A stretch of DNA of 64,000 nucleotides from Dipteronia dyeriana (lineage: Eukaryota > Streptophyta > Magnoliopsida > Sapindales > Sapindaceae): contig CM065295.1 of assembly GCA_032871835.1 (NCBI GenBank), positions 21,152,501-21,216,500 on the forward strand. Reading direction: 5' to 3'. How positions within the stretch are numbered: the stretch's first letter is position 1; each line of letters begins with the position of its first letter. Below, piece by piece: positions 47,561 through 59,291 of the stretch. The notes under the pieces are model-generated. The model was not told the DNA's origin and did no database searches. It saw only the letters and a program-made list of their open reading frames with translations. A program made the position numbers and the translations under genes.

Positions 47561-47633
47561 TAGACTAGTAGAAATAACGCTTGAAGCCAAATCTCTTCAA
47601 GCCTACATCTGAGATGAAACTCCACTAGAGATG

Positions 47634-47769
47634 GAGTCGATCGTCAAACTGGGTCAATAATTACAGACCCGTACCATGAAACGGGTGGAAGGAGAAACCA
47701 TAATATATAGACAGAAACACAAATCGTGGAATACTTTGGAGTCGATCGTCAAACCGGGTCAATAATTAC
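47634..47769. repeat. Short direct duplication before copia B coding sequence
   Basis: GGAGTCGATCGTCAAAC followed by GGGTCAATAATTACAGACCC occurs at 47634-47672 and again at 47731-47769, 97 bp apart. Not explained by either retrotransposon. Confidence 0.7.
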
Positions 47770-47781
47770 AGACCCATAAAT

Positions 47782-50104
47782 GTGTCTGAGTTGGAAGAGC
47801 CAGAATACTTTGGGCTGGATGATGTATTGGATAACAAGATCGTGGAACATGGTAATCAGAAGAGTGAAGAGCAAGGTGTGCAGCCTCGGGTTCAAGAAAT
47901 TATCCCATATAGATATGTTCCAGCGACACAAACTCAAAGTGCATTGAGAACATCAACTCGAACTCCTATACCAAATATGAAGTACTTACAATATATGTTG
48001 TTGACAGATGTAAGAGAATCTAAGTGCTACGATGAGGCATGTTAGGGAGAAAATACCAGCAAGTGAGAGCTTGCAATGAAGGAAGATGAAGTCGTTGGTT
48101 TCTAATCAAACTTGGGAGTTAGCCAAGTTGCCTGAAGGAAAGAAAGCTCTACATAATAAGTAGGTGTTTCAGATTAAAGAAGAGCATGATGATTCCAAGA
48201 GATACAAGGCATAACAAGTCGTCAAAGGTTTTCAGCAAATAGAAGGCATTGATTGCTCTGAATTTTTTCTCTTGTTGTTAAACTAACTACAATCAGGTTA
48301 GTGTTGAGTATCATCCCAGCAAAAGGATTATGTTTGGAGCAGTTAGATGTGAAGACTGTATTTCTTCGTAGAGATTTGGAGGAGGAGATATACATGAAAC
48401 AACCGAAAGGGTTTACAAAATTAGGCAAGGAAGAGTTGGTGTGTAGGTTGACAAAGAGCTTGTATGGTTTAAAACAAGCTCATTGACAGTGGTACAAGAA
48501 GTTTGATGGGTTTACAAAAGGGAATGACTATTTGAGATTCAATGTCGACCATTACTGCTATATCAAAAAGGTTAAGTCAAGTTTTATTATTTTGCTACTT
48601 TATGTTGATGACAAGTTAGTAGCTAGTGCAGATTTAGAGAAGATTAATAGTTTGAAGAATCAACTCTCGATTGAATTTGAGATGAAGGATTTAGGTGCAG
48701 CAAAGCAGATTCTTGGAATGAGGATTAGTAGAAAGGACCATAAAGGTACATTGAAGCTTTCATAAGTTTCAAAATTTGTTATAGAGATTCAGCATGGGTG
48801 ATGTAAAACGGGTGAGAACACCTTTGGCTAGTCATTTCAGGTTGTCTAATGATCAAAGTTCGAAGACGGAAGAGGAGAAGAACTTCATGACTAGAGTCCT
48901 TTACGCTTTATCCATTGGAAGTCTAATGTATGTCATGACTTGCACAAGACCAGATATTTCCCATACAGTGGAAGTTATGAGCCGATACATGTCTAATCCA
49001 AGCAAGTGTCACTGTGAGGCCATGAAGTAGATCCTAAGATACCTGCGGGGTACAACGAAGAGATGTCCAACCTTTAGAAGAGATGAACTCAAGCTGGAAG
49101 GTTATGTGGATTCAGATTTTACTGGAGAGGTGGATCTAGGGATGGCAATTTGACCCGCACCCGCCCGAACCCAACCCTGTAGGGTCGGGTGTGGATGGTG
49201 AATTTACAACCCACGGACCCGCGAGCCCGTTTACTGAAAAACCCGGTGGGTTCACGGGTTGAAAAAATAAACCATCGGGTTGGACCCGTGAACCCGTATA
49301 AATAAAATACTTATATATAAATATACATAGACATTTGAATTATTTTTGGTCGTTTTATTTTTATGGTTATTATTATTTTGTAATGTATCAAGCAGGGAAT
49401 TATAAATGGAAATTTAATTCAATTAAGTATCAAATTGGTGATGACATGTGGGAATTTATAAATGACTAATCGCGGGTTCGCGGGTCCATGGGTTACGAGT
49501 TCGCGGGTTCGCGGGTGAGGGTATGGGTGCAACCATAACTCGCGGGTTCAAACCCGCCCGCGAACCCGTTTACCTACGCGAGTTCGAGGGCTGGAGTGGG
49601 TGAGGAAAATTTTCACGGGTGACGGTTTGGATTTTACAAAACGAACCCGAACCCGAACCCGACCCGCTGCCATCCCTAGGTGGATCATAGAACAAGTACC
49701 ACAAGATATGTGTTTTCGATAGCTAGTACCGGATTAGTTGGGTGTCCCGGTTGTAGAAGATAATGATAATTTTTACAATTGAAGCAGAGTTCGTGGCTGT
49801 AACGGAAGCAAGCAAAGAGCTGATATGGTTACAAAGGTTGTTAGTTAAGCTGAGATTCGATTAGGTGATGAACGTGTTGCATAATGATAATCAAAGTGCA
49901 AAACACTTGGCCAAGAATTCGACGTTCCATTCTAGGACCAATCATATAGAACTGTGTTACCACTTCATTCGATCGTTAATCGAAGAAGGAGTGTTGAAGT
50001 TAGTGAAGATTGCAGGTACCAAGAACCTGACTGATATGTTAACCAAGCGAGCCACTACTAAGAAACTCGAGTTGTGGGCAGCTTCAATGAGTCTTCAGAA
50101 GTGA
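47782..50104 (+). pseudogene. Ty1/copia element B reverse transcriptase-RNase H, degenerate
   Basis: Starts in the integrase-RT linker (LRTSTRTPIPNMKYLQ, then ECYDEAC-like KCYDEAC). RT blocks: GLCLEQLDVKTVFLRRDLEE, KSLYGLKQA, and the catalytic YVDD at 48601-48612 inside ILLLYVDDKLVASA. RT ends with QILGMRISR. RNase H remnants: TRPDISHTVEVMSRYMSNP, DSDFTGEVD, then FHSRTNHIELCYHFIRS and the C-terminus TDMLTKRATTKKLELWA. At least eight stops or frameshifts occur, and a hAT-type insertion splits RNase H (49137-49678). The LTR downstream differs from that of copia A, so this is a separate element; its 5' half is not in the window. Confidence 0.85.
49137..49678. mobile_element. hAT-type non-autonomous element inside copia B, 542 bp
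   Basis: Ends TAGGGATGGCAA...TGCCATCCCTA, flanked by the perfect 8-bp duplication GGTGGATC (49129-49136, 49679-49686). Arms consist of iterated ACCCGC/CGGGT and GGTTCGCGG motifs. It interrupts the RNase H region of copia B exactly, with coding similarity resuming on the far side. Confidence 0.92.
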
Positions 50105-50198
50105 AGACGTGAGGGATAAGCGCATCGTTAATTATCCACTAACTCATCAAGCAAGGATGGAAAATACCTATTGAGTTTTCAGTCTTCAAGTGAGAGAT

Positions 50199-50815
50199 TG
50201 TTGGGTTTTGTGAAGCCAGAAACCAGCCTAGGAACGACTCTAACAAGAAATGAGGTACGAACCATAAATGAGACAATGAGCCTAAGCCGCATCACACATA
50301 GCGGTGGATTCTAGAAGGTTGATACTGTATGGACCGCGGTGCAGACATAACACACAGATAGTGGCTCAATGGGCGATGTTTTTCAAAAGGTGATATGCGG
50401 TGTAGATCGCGACATAGACATATGCTTACACCATGGTGTTCTAAGTGGTAGAAGACAAAAGAAGAACCACGATTCGAGTACAAACTACAGAATAAAAGAA
50501 TCTATGCAAATTAGGAAAAACTTATGTAAAAAAAAAGTACCCATTTAAGGTTTTGGCTTACCCTAGTGTTCCCATATAATACAACTATTTTCATTGTGTA
50601 AAAGTGTGTGCGAAAAAGTTGCTAGATATAGAGAGAGCAATTTTGTATAGAGATTGGAAGAGAGACAGAGAGATTGTAATCAACTCTGAAAGTTGTGGAT
50701 TGAGTGCGGTGCACTCCGTGAACGTAGGTAAATTGCTGAACCACGTAAAATCTTTGGTGCCGTTTTTTTCTTCTTATTGCTTTTATATTATTTGTGTGTG
50801 ATTTTTTCTTACAAC
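50199..50815 (+). repeat. Copia B 3' LTR
   Basis: Starts TGTTGGGTTTTGTGAAGCC right after the purine tract GTGAGAGA, ends TTTTTTCTTACAACA. The start CAAGTGAGAGATTGTTGGG is the usual junction of copia elements. Contains CATATAATACAAC near 50573, a possible TATA region, and GTGGATTGAGTGCGG near the 3' end. No 5' partner is in the window. Confidence 0.75.
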
Positions 50816-51237
50816 ACGAATAACCTCATCTTATCTAATATTGATTTTTGATACACCTCAATCTGATTGCAAAAGCAACATCATTTAATTTTAGCCCCAA
50901 AAAACATATCTTAGAAAATGAATGATACAGTTAGAATTTTCATGCAAGCCAAGTGTGAGGATCTTTTGTTAGTTAGGGTAACCAAGTCTAGGTTAATAAG
51001 TTAGTTGTTTAAATTTAGAGCATTAGTGTTAATGATTTCCTTTGTTTTGGGCATTATTGTTAGTAGGTTAGTGTCCCTGGTTTTTAAGAATTATTGTTAA
51101 TCATTTGTTGCTTGTAAGCTTATATATGGCTTCATTTGAATTATAAAAAAAAACATCGAATATTTTGTCAAACAAATATTTCTCTTATGCTTCTCTTCCC
51201 AGACTCAAACCGAGTCATTCTACTTCTCTTTCCAAAT
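50816..51237. other. Non-coding spacer
   Basis: AT-rich, no gene or element recognised. Confidence 0.5.
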
Positions 51238-51240
51238 TAA

Positions 51241-52600
51241 AGGTCTGTCTTACAGCTGTTTTTTAGTCCGTTATCGTTTTCGTTTTTTAAAAACGATTTT
51301 GAATTCGCGTTTGTTAACAATTTTTCATTTTGTTTTTAAAAAAACAAAAACAAAATGAAAAATAAAACCAATATTAAATCTAAAAATATGTAAATCATGT
51401 TTTAGATGTTTTTCATTTTTTTTTAAAAAAGCACTCACAAATTCTTGTTTCGTGTATTCTTCTTCTTCGTAAGTTTTCTTGTTTCTTCTTCTTCTCCTCT
51501 TCTTTTTGAAACCCTAGGTCTTGTACTAAAGCTCAAGTTTCTACTCATAAAAGGGTTTTCATTTTGATCCAAACTTGAGGATTTTGCTGGATGTTAATCT
51601 TGGGGCGTCAATTAGGCTTGTTCAGTCGGTTAATTTCTCTACTATATACACCTTTTCAAAATTTGGGTTTTTACTGTAAAATCGATGGATGTTGATGATG
51701 ACGGGTCAAGAGTGAAGCTGATGAGGTGTGTTGTGATTGAGTGATGTGAACCAATTTGGTCAATGAGCGTGTCGTTTGGGTTCTTGATTTTTGGGGAGGA
51801 AAATGGAGTTAGGGTGTTGAATTTGAGAAATCTGACTAAAGGGAAGGAGAAGATAATGAAGAATTTTGATTTGATTAGGAAATCTGAGACATATATATAG
51901 ATAAAACAACATAATACAAAGCATAAAAAAGGAAAAAAAAAAAGCAACACCAATAACTCAGGTTCTCTATCCAGAACTCATCTTCAGAACACGTCAAGGC
52001 ATTCTTGGCAAGGCCATTAGCCACTTGATTCACATCTCTTGGAGCATGAGAAATGAGGAGGCCATTTGCAGCAGAAACCAGATTGGAGATATCTGTGAGA
52101 AAAGCACCACTGGTCCACTGCTGGACTAAGAGCACTATGAGAAAAAAACACCACTGCTCCATTGTTTGTTTGTTTTTTTCCTTTTTTTTAGAATATTTTT
52201 AATGGATTTCCCTATAATTTATATTTAATAAAAAATAATATTTATTTAATAAAAAATTATTATTTGTAATGAACTTATTTTCTTGAAACTGATTCGTAAA
52301 GAATTGTTAACCTATTTTTTATTTAAATTTATAAATTACAATATAAATAATAATATAACCTTTTTTTAATATGAATATGACATTATAATGTAAAAAAACA
52401 ATATAAATTTGATATTACGATTATTTAAAAAAATATTTTTAGTTAATCTATTGTACGTGTTTTTATTTTCAGAATACTGTTTTTCGTATATGCTACCAGA
52501 AGCGTTTTCAGATTTCGAAACTGAAACTAAAAACATTATTTTCATTTTTCGTTTTTCTTTTTGAAAAGCAGTCAACAAAAAACGTCCACAAAACGACCCC
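51241..52600. mobile_element. PIF/Harbinger-like element, copy 4, inverted orientation
   Basis: Same family as copies 1-3 but reversed: starts AGGTCTGTCTTACAGCTG (right end of the others) and ends AAACGACCCC (left end). TAA flanks both sides (51238-51240, 52601-52603), the complement of the TTA seen at the other copies. The arms contain CGTTTTCGTTTTTTAAAAACG and, near 52480, GTATATGCTACCAGAAGCG, matching the left arm of copy 2. A foreign segment (about 51440-52165) with an RNase-H-like frame fills the core. Confidence 0.7.
51875..52162 (-). pseudogene. RNase-H-like (RVT_3 type) fragment
   Basis: Frame of 95 codons containing FLTDISNLVSAANGLLISHA and PRDVNQVANGLAKNAL, the C-terminal block of the RNase-H-like domain found in plant LINE-type elements and in stand-alone proteins. 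Only this end is present. It lies in the core of PIF/Harbinger-like copy 4, either as a captured fragment or as part of an inserted LINE. Catalytic acids are not covered by the fragment. Confidence 0.5.
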
Positions 52601-52603
52601 TAA

Positions 52604-53031
52604 ATCGCACATCAATGAAAGCAATCGTTGTCAAAAGTACCATAAATATGACATGACTCATTTAAAATGTAGTATGCCAAACTGCAGTGGTTATTATGGT
52701 CAACCCTAGCGAATAATTTACGTTTTTAATAATAATAACATCTATTTGAATATGTCTAAGGCCCCAAATAGATTAATTGAAATAGGACTATATGACATAA
52801 TAAGAAAGAACTAGAGATATGTGATATTGATGATTGGTGATTTGATGACATGTATGCTTACAACATTCCATCAACCCCTAATTAATTACAATTATTTAAC
52901 AATAATAATCAAAATCATAGAAGATTAAAAATGCATTTTGAGAAAGGCAAATACTAGAATATAATTTGAGATATTATCACCCTTTATTTAATCACAATTA
53001 AGTAGCCCAACCTTGACAACATTTATCATTC
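52604..53031. other. Upstream flank of the P450 pseudogene
   Basis: AT-rich, no frame. May contain the old promoter of the P450. Confidence 0.4.
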
Positions 53032-54595
53032 ATGGCCAACATGCAATATGCAATAGTTTTCCTCATCTGTCTAGCTTCCATCAAACTTGTTCGAACCATT
53101 TAGGGTAAAACTCGGACAACGACTAAGCTCCCGTCGAGCCCGAGAAGGATATCAATCATAGGACATATGCACCTAATGAGTCCTATACCTCACCAAGCAT
53201 TTCATAAGCTCTCAACCCGGTATGGACCCTTGGTTTACTTCTTCATTATCTCAAAACCATGCGGTTTTGCTTCCTCTCCCGAAATAGCAAAAGAGTTTCT
53301 CAAAACCAATGAAACCAACTTCCTCAACCGCCCTAAAGTGGCCAACCTCCATTACCTGACCTACGGTTCGTCTGATTTCGCAACCGTGCCTTATGAACCT
53401 CACTGGAAGTTCATGAAGAACCTTTGCATGACTGAGCTTCTCGACGGGCGAATACTAGACCAGCTCCGCCCTATTAGACGGGAAGAGACGATGTCGTTTT
53501 GTGGTTAATGATGGAGAAAGTTGAGGCTGAAGAGGAAGTGAATGTTGGAGGAGAGCTATTGAGATTGACTAACAACATAATTACGAGAATGACATTGGGT
53601 CAAAGGTGTTCGGATAATGAAGACGAATCTGGGGAGGTGAGGAAGTTGGTGAAGGAGTTGAATCAACTAGGGTCTAAGTTCATTGTGTCGGAAACCATTT
53701 GGTTTTGTAAAAATTTGGATTTGCTGGGCTTCAGGAAAAAGCTAAAGGATGCTCGAGACAAATATGATGTTATGATGGAGAGGATCATGAAAGAGAATGA
53801 ACTTGCAAGGAATAAGAAGAATTATAAAGATGAGACAGCGGATGATTTGCTTGATATTTTGTTGGATATATATGAAGATGAGAATGCAGAGATTAGATTG
53901 ACCAGAGAAAACATAAAGGCCTTCATTATGGTATAGCAGTTTGCTTATTAATTTATTAAAAGTTGAAATGTTTTATTACGATATTTATTGGATTCTGTAC
54001 TGATTTTTGACAGAATATAATTGAGGCAGGGACAGACACATCTTCGATTACAATAGAATGAGGATTGGCAGAGTTAATCAACCACCCAAATGTGATGGAA
54101 AAAGCAAGAAAAGAGATTATTTCAGTAATTGGGAAAAGCATAATAGTTGAAGAATCTGATATTGCCAACCTCCCTTACTTACAAGCAGTTGTAAAGGAAA
54201 TACTAAAACTACACCCTACCGGTCCATTAGTCGTGAGATAATCGGCCGAAGATTGTACAATTGTAGGTTATCTGATTCCAGTGAAGACCAGGTTCTTTGT
54301 TAACTTGTGGTCTCTTGGTAGGGACTCGGATCATTGGGAGAACCCACATGAGTTCAGACCGGAGAGGTTTCTTAGTGAAAAGTGGAGTGTCAAGAGCCAA
54401 CTTTCGGATGTGAGGGGGCAGTGTTTTCACATGATACCATTTAGGAGCGGAAGAAGAAGCTGCCATGGAGCTACTCTGGTGCTGCAGTTTGTGCCAACAA
54501 CACTGGCTGCTATAATTAAGTGTTTTGAATTGAAAGTTGGTAATGGAGCGAGTGAAATGAGTGTTGGCATGGTTATACTTGCTAGCTGTACGTGA
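53032..54595 (+). pseudogene. Cytochrome P450, CYP93-like, inactivated
   Basis: From ATG 53032 (hydrophobic N-terminal anchor) the frame meets a stop at 53101, then reads IGHMHLMSPIPHQAFHKLST, the start typical of CYP93. A frameshift lies near 53495 (RREETM then MMEKVEAEEE). Exon 1 ends about 53931, with a GT-AG intron to about 54012. Exon 2 has the oxygen-binding AGTDTS, then TGA in place of Trp (near 54059), KEILKLHP (the ExxR helix with Lys for Arg), a stop near 54238, PERF, and the heme loop [10 protein letters not shown] with its Cys intact but FG changed to FR. Family members hydroxylate flavonoids or triterpenes in the ER. At least three stops and one frameshift make it non-functional. 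Confidence 0.9.
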
Positions 54596-54599
54596 TTCA

Positions 54600-55345
54600 T
54601 GATCATCTCATAGATGCTCAAATAAATTTGTTTCTATTATTCAGCAGCATTTCTTTTAAATGTAATAAGCAGAAATGTTCAAGCATTACATGAAATTGTT
54701 TTTCTAGTATAAAATAGTGAACCAAATGAGGGGAAAAAACATTCCTAACTTGAGATTAAATACAATAACCTCCCAGCTGGTCTCAAAGCTACAAACAATA
54801 ACGGTAATAGAAATCAAAGCTCTAGTGCAAAGCGTCGCTTTTTCGGCGACGGTATGGGTTGTAGCACTAAGAGATCCACCCAGATGCCGATCTGCAGATT
54901 CGCAGATCGAAATATTCTCGGTCGACAGTGGTTGAGATCGTCGAGGAAACTAGTCAAGTTTCTTAAGGTTTGCTGTTGACAGGAAGTTATTGTCGCCGTT
55001 CTCGTGGCTGACGGAGCAAGGGTTGGAGCCTTGGAGGTGACACATAAATTAGATATTCCATCTCTGATAGAGTATAAGATGATGGTAGTGGTGGAGAATA
55101 CGTGATGATATTTTTTTTGTTTGACCGTTTGGGGGTTGAATTTTGTTTAAAAAAAGTTTCGATCTCCACCATACATCTCAGATGGATGGATGGTGAGCAG
55201 TTTATTCTTTTTTAATTTTTGTTTTGTTTATAAATTTTCTAATCTGTATTTATATATTAATTTTAATATAAAATATATATTTCTTTATTTAAAGATGAAA
55301 ACTTTCACCACGGCAACGAAAAATGAAAATATAGTTAAAAAAATC
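54600..55345. other. Non-coding stretch
   Basis: Downstream of the P450. A short plus frame at 54717-54935 has no recognised domain. Nothing else seen. Confidence 0.4.
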
Positions 55346-56051
55346 TTAGGGCCCGTTCTATAAGTGTTTTTCAGTTGCTGTTTTTTGAAAATAAAAATGA
55401 AAATAAAAACAGTATTTTTTGTTTCAGTTTCGAATTCTGAAAACGCGTCTGGTAGCATATACTGAAAGCTGTATTTTTAAAAATGAAAACAGAAAAAACG
55501 CGTATGGTAGGTTAACCGAAAACTATCAAAAATTGAAATATCAATTTTAGCATTTTATTTAATATTATTACAACATCATTAACCAATATAATTTTTATAT
55601 TGTAATTTTTAAATTAAACAAAAGTAACACATCAAAAATTAATTCAAAAAAATATATCAAAAAATCAATTAATCAAAACTAAACTCTTAAATTATAAAGA
55701 AATAATTCCAATATATATATATATATATTATAATAGTATATAAAATATATATTATATTATATTATATTTTTATATATTATTAATATAAAATATTATATAA
55801 AATATTATTGTATATAATAACATTATAAATATATATATATATATACATCATAATATTATATATATTATACTAATTATGTAAATATTATAATATATAATAT
55901 TTAATATATATTATAATATTATATATATTATATATATATAATAATTATAATGTATATATATATATATATATTATTGTATTAATACTTTTAGTTCTAGTTG
56001 GAAATTAATTATTCTAGAATATATATGTATATATAAAAGAGGGGCCCTTTG

Positions 56052-56799
56052 TGATGAGAACAAGACAGCTGCATCAAATGATCCATTGCATGTTCCGGTT
56101 GGGCCAATAACAAGGGCAAGAGCTAAGAGATTTAAAGAAGCACTAAATGGCCTAATTCAAGACACTTGGGCTGATTTTGAATTGTTGAAGTCCAAGATAA
56201 GCCCACATGAAGACCAATGCATAATTAATGTCATCAAGGCAATTGATTGGGCCGAATAAGGAAGACTTGGGTGTATGGCACAAGCTAGGAGAAGAGTCAA
56301 CTTTGATTGATTTATTCCCTTTTAATTTCCAAAGAATAATAGTTGATTTGTTTCCCAAATTAAGGGGCTGATTTGTTTCCAGATTTAGTTTTCCAATTAG
56401 GGAGCAAGTCAATAGTTTCTCAAATTAGTTTTCTTCTGATTATAAGGCCTTAATGGCCGAATTATCTTGTTTCCTTTTAGGATGGCTTATAGCCTTTCTT
56501 TTCGTTTAGGGTTTTAGTATATAAAGGAACGAATTGGATGTAATTCGACAGACTAGAATTGAATAAAAATTGTGAGAGTTCATCTCTTTTTTGGTTCTGA
56601 AAACTTGACTTATCACTCACATCTTCTTCTTGTTCTTGAGTGTGGCGTCTTCAACTCCTTGATACCGTTGGTTCTTACCTCCTTATAGGTAACGGGTCGC
56701 GGTCCGATAACGTTCTTGTTTATAAACTTGGTTAGAAAACGATCATTCGTTACCATATATTGGTTCCGGGTCTCACTGCTCTTGGTGAGGTTCATATCA
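56052..56799 (+). repeat. Gypsy 5' LTR
   Basis: TG...CA ends (TGATGAGAACAAG...GGTTCATATCA). Contains TATATAAAGGAACG near 56518 as a likely TATA region and GAATAAAAATTG near 56560 as a likely poly(A) signal. It begins with a remnant of the pol C-terminus, because pol coding extends into the LTR. Confidence 0.92.
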
Positions 56800-56800
56800 G

Positions 56801-56813
56801 TTGGTATCTGAGC
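56801..56813 (+). other. Gypsy primer-binding site
   Basis: TTGGTATCTGAGC begins one base after the LTR end. TGGTATCAGAGC with one change matches the initiator tRNA-Met complement. Confidence 0.8.
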
Positions 56814-57431
56814 TTAGGCTTCTAAATCAGATTTAATCTATCCATGTTCTTTCTCTTCTCTGTATTCATTTGTTTCACCAAAAAAAAATGTGTTTGATCA
56901 AATCCGGTACAAAAAAAAAAGTACCAAAAGCTTGCTTGAGTCCACTTGATCAAGGCCGGTAAAAAAAAAAGCGTTTGATCAAATTCGGTACCAAAAAAAA
57001 AAGTACTAAAGGCTTGCTTGAGTCCACTTGATCAAGATCGGTAAAAAAAAACAATTTTTTTTTGGGTCGTGTAGTTGAACCTATATCAACTATTTCTATT
57101 CATTATCTTGATTCCGTGCATTGATATTCAAAAAAAAAATTAATAGCTAAAGAATTCCGTCTTCATTATTCTTGTCCTTTTGCTTTGTTACTTCTATTTT
57201 TCTTGTACTTCTTGTGAGTGTCCGTATAAGTCAAAAAAAAAAGAAGAAGAAGGAAGAACTGAAAGAGTTAACAAAGAGTGGAAAAAGGTAAGAGTGTGTG
57301 AGCTCATTAGAGGGTAAAAGCCAAAGAATTGAGTGAAAACATGAGTGTGAGTGCCACCGTCTTTGAGAGTAAACACGTGATGAGAGTGTTTGTGAGGCTT
57401 ACTAATTTCTTTTGTTTTGCAGGTTTTAAAT

Positions 57432-59291
57432 ATGTCACGTGATAAAAGTAAAGACTTATCTGATGATGCACCAGAAACGATGGATCTTAATTTTTTGTAT
57501 AAAGCCATACAAAAAAATATAGAGCGGATTGAGATTAAGATTGGTGAGGTGCATGATAGGATAGATAACGTGGAGTCTAGTTCACAAAGGGTGCAACCAA
57601 TTAGGGTTCCTAATGTGGAACGAAGAGAAAGAAACCCACCTAGGGATGATTATGAAGATGATTATGGGAATGACCTAGAGGAGGGTGATCGCATGTCCAA
57701 TATGGGTACATGTAGATTGAGGAGTGAAATGGGAGGTTGAGGAGTTAAGTATGGGAATAGAGAAGATAGGTATGGGTATAGAGGAGATAGGTATGGAGAG
57801 AGGGCTGATAATAATTTGGGTAGTATAAAGGTGAAAATCCCAACGTTCCAAGGTAAAACTGATCCCGAAGCTTATTTAGAGTGGGAGAAAAGAATAGAAT
57901 TGGTATTTGACTGCCATGACTATTCTGAATTAAAGAAGGTAAAGTTGGCTGCCATAAAATTTACTGATTATGCTATCGTTTGGTGGGATCAATTGATTGT
58001 GAGTAGAAGACGAAATGGAGAAAGACCTATTGAGATTTAGGAGGAGATGAAAACTGTCATGAGGAAGCGTTTCATTCTGAGTCACTATTATAGGGGTTTG
58101 TTTCAAAAATTACAAACCCTTACTCAAGGGTCTAAGTGTGTTGAAGATTACTACAAAGAGATGGAGATAGCCATGATTCGAGCTGATGTAGAGGAAGACC
58201 GAGAGGCTACTATGGCTAGGTTTTTAAGTGGACTAAACCGAAACATAGCAAATGTGGTGGAGTTGCAACATTATGTTGAATTGAGTGACATGGTACACAT
58301 GGCAATTAAGGTGGAACAACAGTTGAAGAGAAAGAGTTCCACACGGGTTCGGCAAAATTCGGGTTCTTCATCATCATGGAAACCGAATTGGAGCAAGAGG
58401 GATGACCAACCTAGTTTCAAGGCCAAGGCCGAACCTTCCAGAGATCATAAAGTCGGAGGCACATTAAAACAAGGTACATCAGATTCTCAACCTTCTAGAA
58501 ATCGTGACATTAAGTGCTTTAAGTGTTTGGGAGCAGGTCATATTGCATCTCAATGCCCAAACAAGAGAGTAATGGTTTTGAAGGATGATGGTGAGATCGA
58601 ATATGAGGGTGAATCTGATAATGAGTCCATGCCACATTTGGAGGATGCAAGTGATATTGAATATCCGGTGGATAGAGAGCTTTTGGTGGCGAGAAGAGCT
58701 CTTAGTGCTCAAGCCAAGGAAGATGATGAGGTACAACGTGACAACATTTTTCATACCTGCTGCCATGTTAATGATAAGGTATGTAGCATGATCATTGATG
58801 GGGGGAGTTGTACTAATGTGGCTAGCACTAATTTTGTGGAGAAATTGAATTTAGCCACTTTGAGGCATCCATAACCATATAAGTTACAGTGGTTAAATGA
58901 TAGTGGGGAAATCAAGGTGACTAAACAAGTGTTGGTGACGTTTTCAATTGGAAAGTACAAAGATGAAGTCCTTTGTGATGTGGTACCAATGAATGCGGGC
59001 CATATCCTTTTGGGGAGACCATGGCAGTTCGATAGGCATGTCACCCATGATGGGTATACCAATAGATACTCCTTTATACTCAATAAAAAATCAATCACTC
59101 TTGTACCTTTAACCCCAAAACAAGTGTATGAAGATCAAGTAAGGTTAAGAAAAGAGAGAGATGTCAAAAAAGAGAGTGAGAGTGAGAGTTCAAAAGAAAG
59201 AGAGAGAAAAGAAAAAGATTCTGAAATAGCAAAAAAAAAGAAAAGAAAAAAAAAGTGGTTGTTGAGAAAAAGAGAGAGAGAAAACAAGTAA
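57432..59291 (+). pseudogene. Gypsy gag and aspartic protease
   Basis: Starts MSRDKSKDLSDDAPETMDLN. The Gag core is KVKIPTFQGKTDPEAYLEWE, WWDQLIVSRRRNGERP, MRKRFILSHYYRGLFQKLQ and FLSGLNRNIANVV. The knuckle CFKCLGAGHIASQC is near 58515-58557. The protease region contains SMIIDGGSCTNVASTNFVEK (58786-58845; D-G-G where D-S/T-G is usual) and AGHILLGRPWQFDR. In-frame stops are TGA 57738, TAG 58038 (where Trp is expected), TAA 58872 and TAA 59289. All four pieces are in one frame, so the damage is mainly point mutations. The Glu/Lys/Ser-rich stretch at 59150-59290 is low-complexity. Confidence 0.9.

Noticed and set aside
54717..54935. Short plus frame downstream of the P450
   Set aside because: No similarity recognised and no start or promoter context.
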